Positions 1 to 7,629 of a stretch of DNA of 64,000 nt are shown piece by piece. The notes under the pieces were generated by a model, which worked only from the letters and a program-made list of their open reading frames with translations, did not search any database and was not told where the DNA came from. Positions within the stretch are counted from its first letter, which is position 1. Each line of letters starts with the position of its first letter. A program made the translations under genes and the position numbers. The DNA is from Chloroflexota bacterium (GTDB lineage Bacteria > Chloroflexota > Anaerolineae > Anaerolineales > Villigracilaceae), in assembly GCA_021414245.1 (NCBI GenBank), contig JAIOOU010000017.1, positions 248,001-312,000 of the forward strand, written 5' to 3'.

Positions 1-2
1 CT

Positions 3-818
3 GGCACCATTAAATTCTGCTTTCAACCTTCTGAAGAGGGAAACAACGGCGAAGGAGTTGGCGGCGCAGAAATGATGATTCGCGATGGAGTGCTGGATGC
101 CGGCCCGAAGGTGGACCAGACCCTGTCGCTCCATCTATGGAATGAAAAACCGCTTGGATGGATTCATGTGGCCAAAGGCCCGGTCATGGCAGGTGCCGAG
201 GAATTCAAAATCAAGATTATCGGCAAAGGCGGCCACGGCGCCGTTCCCAACGCCACCATTGACCCGGTCGTCTGCGCGGCCCAGATCGTCTCCGCCTCCC
301 AAACCATTGTCTCGCGCAATGTCGGTCCACTCGAAACCGCCGTGGTTAGTTTTACGATCATCAGTGGAGGAACGGCATTCAATGTCATTCCACAGGAAGT
401 CGGTATGGAAGGGACAATTCGAACTTTCGACCCCGCGGTCAGGAATAAGGTTATCAAGCGCTTTGAAGAGATCGTTCGCGGTGTTGGTACTGCAATGGGA
501 TGCGAGATTGAAATAATGGTAAAGCAATTGACTCCCGCCTTGATCAACTCGGATGGCATTACAGCAAAGGTTCAGAAAACCGCGCGGCAGCTTCTCCCCC
601 AGGCAAACCATGACAACACCCCCTACCTTACCATGGGTGCGGAAGATATGGCTTACATGCAAGCCCGGGTCGATGGCTGCTACTTTTTTGTAGGTTCAAA
701 CAACAAGGAGCAACATCTTGATTTTGGTCATCACCACCCCAAATTTGATTTCGACGAGCAGGCCCTTATTAATGGCGCCGCTCTCATGGCTGCCGCAGCT
801 GCGGATATTCTGAAATGA
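3..818 (+). CDS. M20-family amidohydrolase/aminoacylase, C-terminal part (5' end outside window)
   Basis: The reading frame is open from base 3, so the gene starts upstream of the window. The first visible residues, GTIKFCFQPSEEG, are the conserved strand and E-E-G motif of M20D amidohydrolases (hippuricase, IAA-amino-acid hydrolase, N-acyl-amino-acid deacylase), which use two metal ions to cleave amide-linked acyl groups. The lid/dimerisation domain follows, with the G-x-G-G-H-G signature, and then a C-terminal catalytic half with MGAEDMA and a histidine-rich HHHPKFDFDE segment supplying metal ligands. Its stop overlaps the next start (ATGA), which suggests co-translation with the lipoprotein gene. 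The substrate cannot be told from sequence. Confidence 0.88.
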   Translation, partial: GTIKFCFQPSEEGNNGEGVGGAEMMIRDGVLDAGPKVDQTLSLHLWNEKPLGWIHVAKGPVMAGAEEFKIKIIGKGGHGAVPNATIDPVVCAAQIVSASQTIVSRNVGPLETAVVSFTIISGGTAFNVIPQEVGMEGTIRTFDPAVRNKVIKRFEEIVRGVGTAMGCEIEIMVKQLTPALINSDGITAKVQKTARQLLPQANHDNTPYLTMGAEDMAYMQARVDGCYFFVGSNNKEQHLDFGHHHPKFDFDEQALINGAALMAAAAADILK

Positions 819-1747
819 AGTATTTATTTTCCTCACTTCTTATCCTGACCTTTCTGCTGGGGGCATGTTCAGAGACAAGCGCCCCTCAGACTCTTGCCGC
901 TGAAATTCCTGGGGTGACGGGCGAACCAGTCACAAATGAAACTCCAACCGGCTCAAATATCCCCGCCCGCGAAGCCGTTTTGTCTGAAATCGAAAATACA
1001 GTTCTAGTCCGAACTTCAGCGAGCGGTGAAGCAATGCCCGCATCGAACGGAGCGCACGTGCTTGAAACAGATAGCGTGGAAACCGGCGACAACAGCCGTG
1101 CCAGGCTGGACCTGGTCCCGGACGGCACCATTGTCCGCCTTGCCCCAAATACATCCTTCGTTTTAAATACCCTAGCCAGTGACGAAGGTACACCACAAAC
1201 AAAATTACAGCTTCTGTTTGGCCAGGTTTTTATTCTTCTAAATGGCGGTTCCCTGGATGTCGAGACGCCTTCCGGTGTGGCTTCTGTAAAAGGCAGTCTA
1301 ATGAGTGTCACCTATTCCAAGACACAGAACCGTACAACTGCCACCTGTCTTGAAGGCCATTGTGTGGTTACGGATGAAGACGAAGAACTCAAATTAACCG
1401 AAGGTCAGGCAGCTGATTTTTTTGAGGGCGAACTTGAAGATCAATATCGTGAGATGAGTTTCGAGGAACTTGGATTGTGGGTTTTGGACAACCCGGATCT
1501 TGAAGAGCATATCGAGGAATTTCCGGACCTGCCGGATCTTCCTGACGATTTCGACTGGAATTACAACTTCTATGATGATCCCCAATTTGATTTCTTCTTT
1601 GATCCCGAATACGACCCAAGCCAGGAGAATTTTGACGAAGGTTATCCCACCGAAGAAGGATATTCCACTCAGGATCCGGAAGCGACACTTGTACCCGAGA
1701 GTATGGATACTCCAATCCCCGAAGAAGGCGACCCGGCCTCTCCATAA
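815..1747 (+). CDS. FecR-domain lipoprotein with acidic C-terminal tail
   Basis: This 310-residue protein starts with a lipoprotein signal peptide ending in the lipobox LLGAC, so it should be anchored to the membrane by Cys18. Residues of about 60-200 resemble the FecR domain: a beta-rich segment with DNSRARLDLVPDGTIVRLAPNT and a later VETPSGVASVKGS stretch. The last ~100 residues are very rich in Asp, Glu, Phe, Tyr and Pro. No ECF sigma factor or TonB receptor lies beside it, so it is probably a surface or scaffold FecR protein and not a classical FecR signal transducer. It overlaps the upstream amidohydrolase by 4 bp. The role is unknown. Confidence 0.8.
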   Translation: MKYLFSSLLILTFLLGACSETSAPQTLAAEIPGVTGEPVTNETPTGSNIPAREAVLSEIENTVLVRTSASGEAMPASNGAHVLETDSVETGDNSRARLDLVPDGTIVRLAPNTSFVLNTLASDEGTPQTKLQLLFGQVFILLNGGSLDVETPSGVASVKGSLMSVTYSKTQNRTTATCLEGHCVVTDEDEELKLTEGQAADFFEGELEDQYREMSFEELGLWVLDNPDLEEHIEEFPDLPDLPDDFDWNYNFYDDPQFDFFFDPEYDPSQENFDEGYPTEEGYSTQDPEATLVPESMDTPIPEEGDPASP

Positions 1748-1756
1748 ACGAAATTC

Positions 1757-2347
1757 ATGAAGCGCAATCGAAACTTGATCATCGGCGTCATTCTTACGGC
1801 AGCAGCGATTTTTGTCGCCCTGCAAAATGCAAATGACTCCACAGTGGATGGAAACCCGGGATTACGTGCGAGCACCATTACTCCCGCATTCCCCATCACC
1901 AGCACCCCCACCTACGAGAATTGCGGATACATGTGGGCATATCACGATTATCCAGAATTGACGGAAAAGGTCAACCTGGGTGTACACGACCTCAATCCTG
2001 ATGCCAGTGTGCATGCAGAATTATTTGGCGAAGATTGCGTTTATGCAGACGGGCGTTCCACTTTCGGCGCGATGGAAACCGATTTCTACCTTGAACTGCC
2101 AGTCGAAAGCTTATCGGACGAGGAAACTCTTGGGAAGTGGGTAGAGCAATTTATGCTTGTGATCACCCAAATCCCAGAAGATGAAATTCAAGGCAATTAC
2201 GGCTTTGTTGAATTCTCTTTTATCAAAAACGTAACAGAGCGGATTACCGTGCGTGTTTCCATTCAAAAATACATCCAGGAGGCAAACGGCCGATCAGGTG
2301 CAGAATTATTCCGGTTCTTTTACACTCCACCCATCCACCCAACCTGA
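1757..2347 (+). CDS. Membrane-anchored hypothetical protein
   Basis: This 196-residue protein has a basic N-terminus (MKRNRN) followed by one hydrophobic segment of about 17 residues, which fits an uncleaved anchor or signal peptide. The rest is soluble and probably extracytoplasmic, with two cysteines (in NCGYMW and GEDCVY) that could form a disulfide. I do not recognise a family. It starts 9 bp after the FecR-type lipoprotein gene and is followed directly by an intrinsic terminator, so it is probably the last gene of that operon. Confidence 0.65.
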   Translation: MKRNRNLIIGVILTAAAIFVALQNANDSTVDGNPGLRASTITPAFPITSTPTYENCGYMWAYHDYPELTEKVNLGVHDLNPDASVHAELFGEDCVYADGRSTFGAMETDFYLELPVESLSDEETLGKWVEQFMLVITQIPEDEIQGNYGFVEFSFIKNVTERITVRVSIQKYIQEANGRSGAELFRFFYTPPIHPT

Positions 2348-2356
2348 TCCAGTCTC

Positions 2357-2380
2357 AACCGCCTTTGGGCGGTTTTTTTA
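2357..2380 (+). terminator. Rho-independent terminator
   Basis: A 7-bp GC-rich stem (AACCGCC/GGCGGTT) with a 4-nt loop is followed by a run of T. It lies 10 bp after the stop of the hypothetical gene and closes the operon that includes the FecR-type lipoprotein. Confidence 0.9.
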
Positions 2381-2383
2381 TCC

Positions 2384-2412
2384 TTGACAAATAAAAACAC
2401 TCGTCATATACT
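2384..2412 (+). promoter_or_regulatory. Consensus sigma-70 promoter of the GbsR/MarR-type regulator
   Basis: TTGACA (2384-2389), a 17-bp spacer and TATACT (2407-2412) match the consensus almost perfectly. It lies between the preceding terminator and the regulator gene, with the start codon 36 bp beyond the -10 box. Confidence 0.85.
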
Positions 2413-2415
2413 ACA

Positions 2416-2431
2416 TTTAGTAATTACTAAA
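2416..2431 (+). promoter_or_regulatory. Perfect 16-bp palindrome, probable autoregulatory operator
   Basis: TTTAGTAATTACTAAA is a perfect inverted repeat placed 3 bp after the -10 box, covering the expected transcription start. A dimeric winged-helix regulator bound here would block RNA polymerase. The regulator gene starts 17 bp downstream, so autorepression is the simplest reading. Confidence 0.7.
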
Positions 2432-2448
2432 CATTCTAAAGGAAAGAT

Positions 2449-2979
2449 ATGTCTACAAAACTCACCCAGCTCAAACAGGAATTCACCGAGGGTCTCAGTC
2501 AGATCAGCCGTTTCTGGGGATTTCCCAAGGGGATGGGGGCGATCTTTGCCGTACTCTATCTCTCCCCAACACCGCTCTCCCTGGACGAAATCGTTCGGGA
2601 AACCGGATTAACGAAGGGGGCGATCAGCACCGAGGTTCGCACGTTGGCCCGTATGGGACTCGTCCACCGCTCTTCGAAACGCGCCGACCGCAAGGATTAC
2701 TACGAAGCCGAATCAGATTTCTATACATCCATTCGCTCAATCCTGAAGGAGCGTCAGAACAGCGAATTTGATCGAGCCGTTCGTTCGGTTGGCGAAACTC
2801 TCGAGAAACTGGAATCCGGCTCGGTCACGGGTGACCCGGAGGAGCTGCAATTCGTTACCCAACGAGTTCAGGCCCTGCAGGAATTCTTCAACGCCATTGA
2901 CAGCTTGAGCCGGGCAGTCGTCAAACTGGAAAGCCTGGGGATATCCAACGTCAACAAGATCCTGTCAATATTAAAATAG
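2449..2979 (+). CDS. GbsR/MarR-family transcriptional regulator
   Basis: This 176-residue protein resembles the GbsR subgroup of MarR winged-helix regulators. FWGFPKGMGAIFAVLYLSP near the N-terminus is the characteristic helix. It is followed by the recognition region LSLDEIVRETGLTKGAISTEVRTLARMGLV (residues 45-73) and a wing with basic residues (SSKRADRKDYY). The C-terminal half is helical and probably dimerises. AAAGGAAAG upstream supplies a ribosome site. Immediately downstream, in the same direction and 12 bp away, is an NmrA-like reductase, the likely co-regulated partner. The inducer is unknown; in the family, choline-like and other small ligands are known. Confidence 0.85.
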   Translation: MSTKLTQLKQEFTEGLSQISRFWGFPKGMGAIFAVLYLSPTPLSLDEIVRETGLTKGAISTEVRTLARMGLVHRSSKRADRKDYYEAESDFYTSIRSILKERQNSEFDRAVRSVGETLEKLESGSVTGDPEELQFVTQRVQALQEFFNAIDSLSRAVVKLESLGISNVNKILSILK

Positions 2980-2991
2980 GAGAAGAACAAC

Positions 2992-3897
2992 ATGAAAATC
3001 GCAATTACCGGTGCCTTCAGCTATTCCGGAAAATACATCGCCAATCGTCTGCTTGCACGCGGCGAGGAAGTGATCACCCTCACCAATCACCCCGATCGTC
3101 CGACTCCGTTCACCGAAAAAGTAAAAGCTTTTCCATTAAATTTCGAAGACCCCACCGAACTCGCTGCCAATTTGCGCGGGTGTGAAATATTGGTCAACAC
3201 CTACTGGATTCGATTTGACCGTGGATTTAACACCCAGCCCAGGGCGGTGGAAAATACAAAAGCGCTTGTAAAAGCAGCGGTTCAGGCGGGAGTAAAACGC
3301 ATTGTTCACATCAGCATCACCAATCCATCTGCAGACTCACACCTGCCTTATTTTTGGGGAAAGGCTGCCAATGAAAAAGCAGTTCAAGATTCAGGTCTAA
3401 GCTACGCAATCCTGCGTCCGACTGTTTTGTTCGGGAAGGAGGACGTCCTGATCAATAACATTGCCTGGCTGCTGAAACGGTTTCCCGTCTTCGGCCTGCC
3501 CGGTGACGGCAGCTATCGCCTGGCGCCCGTATATGTTGACGACCTTGCCAAACTCGCAGTGGAAGCAGTCTACAATTCCCAGAATACCATTCAGGATGCC
3601 GTGGGACCGGAGGAATACACATTCAAGGAAATGGTCGAATTGATCAAAAGCAGCACAAGGTCAAAGAGTTTATTGATCCCCATGCCGCCGCGCCTGGCGC
3701 TGCTGGCCGCCCAGTTCCTGAGCATTCTGGTGAAGGATGTCATGTTGACTCCCGAAGAGGTCGATGGTCTCATGTCCAACCTGCTCATCTCCAATGAGCC
3801 GCCACGCTGTACAACCAGTTTGAAGGATTGGCTGGCTGCAAATAAAGCCTCGACCGGACAGAGTTACGCTTCAGAACTGGCGAGACACTTCATTTAA
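2992..3897 (+). CDS. NAD(P)-binding NmrA/NDUFA9-like SDR epimerase-type protein
   Basis: This 301-residue protein has an N-terminal Rossmann fold with the variant nucleotide motif TGAFSYSGKYIA at residues 6-17. Conserved features of atypical extended SDRs follow: VKAAVQAGVKRIVHISITNPS around residue 100, a substitute for the catalytic Tyr region (HLPYFWGKAANEKAV), and LSYAILRPTVLFGKED. The overall pattern is that of NmrA-like or complex-I NDUFA9-like proteins, which may be oxidoreductases or redox sensors. It is co-directional with the GbsR-type regulator 12 bp upstream and has a strong ribosome site (AGGAGAAGAA). The substrate is unknown. Confidence 0.8.
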   Translation: MKIAITGAFSYSGKYIANRLLARGEEVITLTNHPDRPTPFTEKVKAFPLNFEDPTELAANLRGCEILVNTYWIRFDRGFNTQPRAVENTKALVKAAVQAGVKRIVHISITNPSADSHLPYFWGKAANEKAVQDSGLSYAILRPTVLFGKEDVLINNIAWLLKRFPVFGLPGDGSYRLAPVYVDDLAKLAVEAVYNSQNTIQDAVGPEEYTFKEMVELIKSSTRSKSLLIPMPPRLALLAAQFLSILVKDVMLTPEEVDGLMSNLLISNEPPRCTTSLKDWLAANKASTGQSYASELARHFI

Positions 3898-3922
3898 TTT
3901 TCAAAAATCAGGTTGCAAACTC

Positions 3923-3965
3923 ATCAAAAAGAATTCCGGCTGGAATCGCCGGAATTCTTTTTGAT
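3923..3965. terminator. Bidirectional terminator between convergent genes
   Basis: A perfect 18-bp inverted repeat (3923-3940 and 3948-3965) with a 7-nt loop has A-rich and T-rich outer ends, so it can terminate transcripts from both sides. It separates the NmrA-like gene from the convergent DUF2726 gene. Confidence 0.9.
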
Positions 3966-3981
3966 CGAAGACACGAACCGG

Positions 3982-4575
3982 TTAGTTGATCGGCACAACC
4001 CCGGTGCAGCGCGGACTATCCATGCAGCCATAATATTGTTTGCCGGAATTTTTACCGGTCCGATGAATTCTCAGCACCATCATCTTTCCACATACCGGGC
4101 AATGAGGGACTGAGTCGGACGCCCGATCCACCCGCAGGGAGACTGTTCCACCGATCTTGGCCACAGCCAGTTGAAAAAGCGGGATGATCTCGGATGCGTC
4201 ATAGGATTCACTCGACGGGATGTGCACGAGCGGAAGTCCGGCGCCGGTAAAGATCTCCTCCACAAACCGGTCACTCTCGCGTGTTTCATTTTTCGAAATC
4301 GGCCTTACAATTTCGATTCCGAATGCGGGGGCAAGGGTCTGCGGGTCGCACAAAAGGAAATCCACGTGTTTCCTAAAAAACTTGTTAAAAAAATGCACAT
4401 TCTCATTGGGGCGTACGATATAAAATACATCATTCAGGGAGACCTTTGGGCAAATTAGATACCGCCCCCCCACCATCTGATTCAATACACGAAAAAGAGC
4501 CAATTCCGTAGTGGTCAGGAATGGCTCCCGCAATCGATAAGGCAATCTTTGTGCTTCTGCTTTATTGTCTGCCAT
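3982..4575 (-). CDS. DUF2726-domain protein with C-terminal topoisomerase-type zinc finger
   Basis: This 197-residue protein has an N-terminal DUF2726 domain (about residues 15-140), a nuclease-like fold often fused to topoisomerase zinc fingers. FLTTTELALFRVLNQMV, the KVSLNDVF strand, the KHVDFLLCDPQTLAPAFGIEI core and a conserved final D are visible. The C-terminus carries CPVCG and YYGCMDSPRC, a four-Cys zinc ribbon of the topoisomerase I type that should bind DNA or RNA. Its start codon lies 7 nt after a TATAAT box on the minus strand, so the message is probably leaderless. The biological role is unknown. Confidence 0.8.
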   Translation of the reverse strand: MADNKAEAQRLPYRLREPFLTTTELALFRVLNQMVGGRYLICPKVSLNDVFYIVRPNENVHFFNKFFRKHVDFLLCDPQTLAPAFGIEIVRPISKNETRESDRFVEEIFTGAGLPLVHIPSSESYDASEIIPLFQLAVAKIGGTVSLRVDRASDSVPHCPVCGKMMVLRIHRTGKNSGKQYYGCMDSPRCTGVVPIN

Positions 4576-4616
4576 AATGGTTATTATATAGTAGGTTGAG
4601 CCTTAGAAGCAAGTCA

Positions 4617-5390
4617 TTATGGAGATGAGGTGCCTCGCATCAATTTCAGGACCTCGGGCTTGAGTGCGGCATTTGTAGCCAGTGATTCCCCGTGAGCATG
4701 GCCCTCCTTCCCGCTCCATGAACCGAAATATCCTCCAGCCTCCCTGAAAATAGCCGGAAAAGGCCCAGTATCCCAGACATCCATATACGGGTCCAGACAT
4801 ACTTCCGCGCGACCTGTGGCCACCAACAGGTAACCATATGCATCCCCCCAGGTGCGCAGCAGGGCCTTTCTTTGAACAAATCGCTCCACCAGAGTCGGAT
4901 CCTTTTCCGCCAACCTTTGAAAGTCAGTCGAAACCACGCATGCAGCAGACACTTCCTGAACAGTGGAAACCTGTGCCCGCCGGCCGTTCCACCAGCAGCC
5001 CAAGCCGTCTCCGGCACAGAGCATTTCGTCGAGAGGAGGATAATAGGCCGCACCCACCCGTATGACTCCATCGATCTCAAGGCCGATCAGAACGCCGTAC
5101 AATGGGACACTGCGAATAAAAGATTTGGTCCCGTCAATGGGGTCGATTGTCCAGCGAAACGGGCTGCCATTGCCATTGACCCCAAATTCCTCGCCGACAA
5201 CAGCATGCCCCGGATACACCCGCTCAATTTCGCTGCGTACAAATTTCTCCGCATCATGGTCGGCGATGGTGACAGGGTCGTTGTTTTCCTTTGTATTTAC
5301 ATGAACACCGTTGTTAAAGTGACCCAGGGTAATTTTTCCGGCACGATAGGCAAGCGAAGTTGCAAAATCCAGGTAGGGTTGAAGATTCAT
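4617..5390 (-). CDS. hisN: Inositol-monophosphatase-family phosphatase, HisN (histidinol-phosphatase) type
   Basis: This 257-residue protein has all the metal-binding motifs of the Mg-dependent, Li-sensitive phosphatase family: GEEFG near residue 73, DPIDGTKSF near 90, and WDTGPFPAIFREAGG near 210. The SFIRSVPLYG extension after DGTK is typical of HisN-type histidinol-phosphatases, although substrates of this family are hard to assign and inositol phosphate or PAP remain possible. Its ATG overlaps the stop of the CCA-type nucleotidyltransferase (ATGA), so the two are translationally coupled. No other his gene is in the window. Confidence 0.82.
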   Translation of the reverse strand: MNLQPYLDFATSLAYRAGKITLGHFNNGVHVNTKENNDPVTIADHDAEKFVRSEIERVYPGHAVVGEEFGVNGNGSPFRWTIDPIDGTKSFIRSVPLYGVLIGLEIDGVIRVGAAYYPPLDEMLCAGDGLGCWWNGRRAQVSTVQEVSAACVVSTDFQRLAEKDPTLVERFVQRKALLRTWGDAYGYLLVATGRAEVCLDPYMDVWDTGPFPAIFREAGGYFGSWSGKEGHAHGESLATNAALKPEVLKLMRGTSSP

Positions 5391-6628
5391 AATAGGGTCT
5401 GCAAAAGCTCCTCTTCCTCTTTTTCACTTTTTACTTCCCCGTCAAGCCAGGCCGACTTAAGACTGGTCAGGATCTCCGCATACCTCGGGCCTGGAGGAAG
5501 TCCGTGCGACTTCAACACGTCTCCAGTCGTAAAAGGTTTTACATGGCGCCACAAGGAAATATAGTTCAACAGCGCCCTCTCGCCGCTGACAAGGAAAACC
5601 ACATAAATGGAGAGCAAGGGCAGCTTTTCGAGGGCATAGGTCCAGATGCTGGGTTTGGAATTCACCAGAAACGGCAGGCTCTTCTTTAATTGGGCCACCG
5701 CCCAAACCGAATGGGTCAATTCGGAGGAAAAATCCAGGCGCCGCCCGATGGATAAGATGGCGTCTTCAGGCAAATCCAAGAGCCAGAGCATATATCCCAT
5801 GGCGACACGGTCCGCCGGGATATCCAGTGTCAAATCCATTTCCAAAAGGTCGACAAATTCCTTGTTGAACAAAGGCAATTTGGAGTGAATGCCTTTAAAT
5901 ACGCCCAGGTCTCCCGCACGGATGATCATCGCAAGGGATGATACTTCCTCCAGGATCAAATCCAATTCATGGCGGATGCGTTCGCCACTGATCTTCGAAA
6001 TCACTCCGATCGATTCGGAGTTGATCAATTCCAGTGTGCCGGATTCGATCTCAAACGAATATCTACATTCATACCGTATGGCGCGGAAAATACGAGTGGG
6101 GTCGTCAAGAAAGGAGCGGGGATGCAAGATCCTGATCCTCTTTTTTTCGAGATCGAGCCGCCCGTCAAAAGGGTCAATCAACTCGCCAAAGCGATCCTGA
6201 TCGAGCCGGACGGCCATGGCATTGATGGTAAAGTCGCGCCGCTGAAGATCATCTTCAATCGAGGCAGGTTTGACCACAGGCAGGGCACCGGGGTGTTCAT
6301 ACGATTCCGTTCGGGCGGTAATCAGGTCAATCGAATCCGTAGCCTGGCCAGGGGTTTCCGGAAGCTCCCAGATCGCCGTATGGAATTTAGAGTGGGCAAT
6401 TAAATGACCACCGAATTTTTCAACCAACGCCTCACCAAGTCGGATTGCATCGCCTTCCACGATGATATCCAGATCCTTGGCAGGGGTCTTAAGAAAATAA
6501 TCACGGACACAACCGCCCACCAAAAAAACCGGCATGTTCAAGGATGCTGAAAGGGAGGAAATCTCACGAAGCAGGATCAGTTGTCCGGTCGAAAGGAAGC
6601 GGGCTCCATCCAATTCAAGCCTGGTCAT
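5387..6628 (-). CDS. CCA tRNA nucleotidyltransferase / poly(A) polymerase family protein
   Basis: This 413-residue protein contains the class II nucleotidyltransferase head. VFLVGGCVRDYFL is followed by DLDIIVEGDA, whose two carboxylates bind Mg; RRDFTINAMAVRL and LIDPFDGRLDLEKKRIRILHPRSFLDDPTRIFRAIRY complete the neck and template region. These enzymes add CCA or only A to tRNA 3' ends. The C-terminal ~150 residues are helical and lack an HD domain that I can recognise. The gene overlaps the upstream permease gene's stop and the downstream HisN start by 4 bp each, giving a compact minus-strand operon. Confidence 0.88.
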   Translation of the reverse strand: MTRLELDGARFLSTGQLILLREISSLSASLNMPVFLVGGCVRDYFLKTPAKDLDIIVEGDAIRLGEALVEKFGGHLIAHSKFHTAIWELPETPGQATDSIDLITARTESYEHPGALPVVKPASIEDDLQRRDFTINAMAVRLDQDRFGELIDPFDGRLDLEKKRIRILHPRSFLDDPTRIFRAIRYECRYSFEIESGTLELINSESIGVISKISGERIRHELDLILEEVSSLAMIIRAGDLGVFKGIHSKLPLFNKEFVDLLEMDLTLDIPADRVAMGYMLWLLDLPEDAILSIGRRLDFSSELTHSVWAVAQLKKSLPFLVNSKPSIWTYALEKLPLLSIYVVFLVSGERALLNYISLWRHVKPFTTGDVLKSHGLPPGPRYAEILTSLKSAWLDGEVKSEKEEEELLQTLL

Positions 6629-7629
6629 TTTTTCTTTTTCCGTCTCAACCAGGTTGACCTTTCGTAGGTTGCCGCGGACGGTTCAAGCGCCTCCGTCAAA
6701 CCATCCCCCACAAGATTCCAGCCTAGACCGAAAAGGACGATCGCCAAAGTCGCCGGCAGGAAAACCCACCAGGTCGCCAGCAGGTCGCCGCCGGGACCAA
6801 TCACCCAGTTACGTCCTAGAGACAAAAGGATGCCCCAGGGAGAGGCTCCGCCCAATCCGATAAACGTGATGGTTGCCTGCAGGATCACAGAACTCCCAAC
6901 ATCGCGCGCGGCCAAAACAATGGCAGGCCCAACGGCGTTGGGCAACAAGTGCCTGCGAATGATCCAAAACGGATTCGCACCGAGCGCACGCGTGGCCTGA
7001 ATGAATTCCGTGTTTTTCAACGTGATCACCATCGTATTAACAATACGGGCGATCGGCATCCAGGAGAACAGGATCAGGCTGATGAGGATCGGGTCCACTT
7101 TCATGAGAAAAACCGCAAAAGCAGGCGGTGTAAATTGAAAATCAATGAACTGACCCCGATAATCAACATTAAACCAATAAATGCCGCCCATCGATTCGAT
7201 TGTGATCGCGACGAGTTGTTGAAGAAAAACCACACCGGCAAGGACGGGAAAGGTCAGAAAGGCATCGGTAATTCGCATCATGATGTCGTTGACCATCCCG
7301 CCTGCGTATCCGGAGACCGCGCCGAAGAAACTTCCAAAAATAAAAGCACCGAGTGCCACCGATACACCGAAGACCATGGCTTCGCGCGCGCCCCAGATGA
7401 GGGCGTGATACACATCAAGCTGCCCGGGAAGTGTCCCAAGAATCGCATCCTTGCTCGGAGGGTGTGGCGTTAAGTCCGTGGACCGGCCAACTTTTTTAAA
7501 AGCGCCCTGCGTGGTCTTGTTCGGCTGTGAAAGCACGGGTGCTGCCAATGCCACGACAGCAAATGTAAGTACGAGAGCCGTTCCGAGCCAGTTCTGCCAA
7601 TGGGAGAAAAAACGTGTTACGCGCCTCAT
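6625..7629 (-). CDS. ABC oligopeptide/dipeptide transporter permease, DppC/OppC type
   Basis: This 334-residue integral membrane protein has one N-terminal helix (residues 13-33), a periplasmic loop, and then a five-helix BPD_transp_1 domain. The permease EAA-like loop is visible as ATRALGANPFWIIRRHLLPNAVGPAIV, the contact site for the ATPase. A large extracytoplasmic insert (residues about 150-180) precedes the fourth helix. It overlaps its DppB-type partner by 4 bp. No substrate-binding protein or ATPase gene is adjacent, so those parts must be encoded elsewhere. The substrate is probably peptide-like, from family membership only. Confidence 0.9.
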   Translation of the reverse strand: MRRVTRFFSHWQNWLGTALVLTFAVVALAAPVLSQPNKTTQGAFKKVGRSTDLTPHPPSKDAILGTLPGQLDVYHALIWGAREAMVFGVSVALGAFIFGSFFGAVSGYAGGMVNDIMMRITDAFLTFPVLAGVVFLQQLVAITIESMGGIYWFNVDYRGQFIDFQFTPPAFAVFLMKVDPILISLILFSWMPIARIVNTMVITLKNTEFIQATRALGANPFWIIRRHLLPNAVGPAIVLAARDVGSSVILQATITFIGLGGASPWGILLSLGRNWVIGPGGDLLATWWVFLPATLAIVLFGLGWNLVGDGLTEALEPSAATYERSTWLRRKKKK

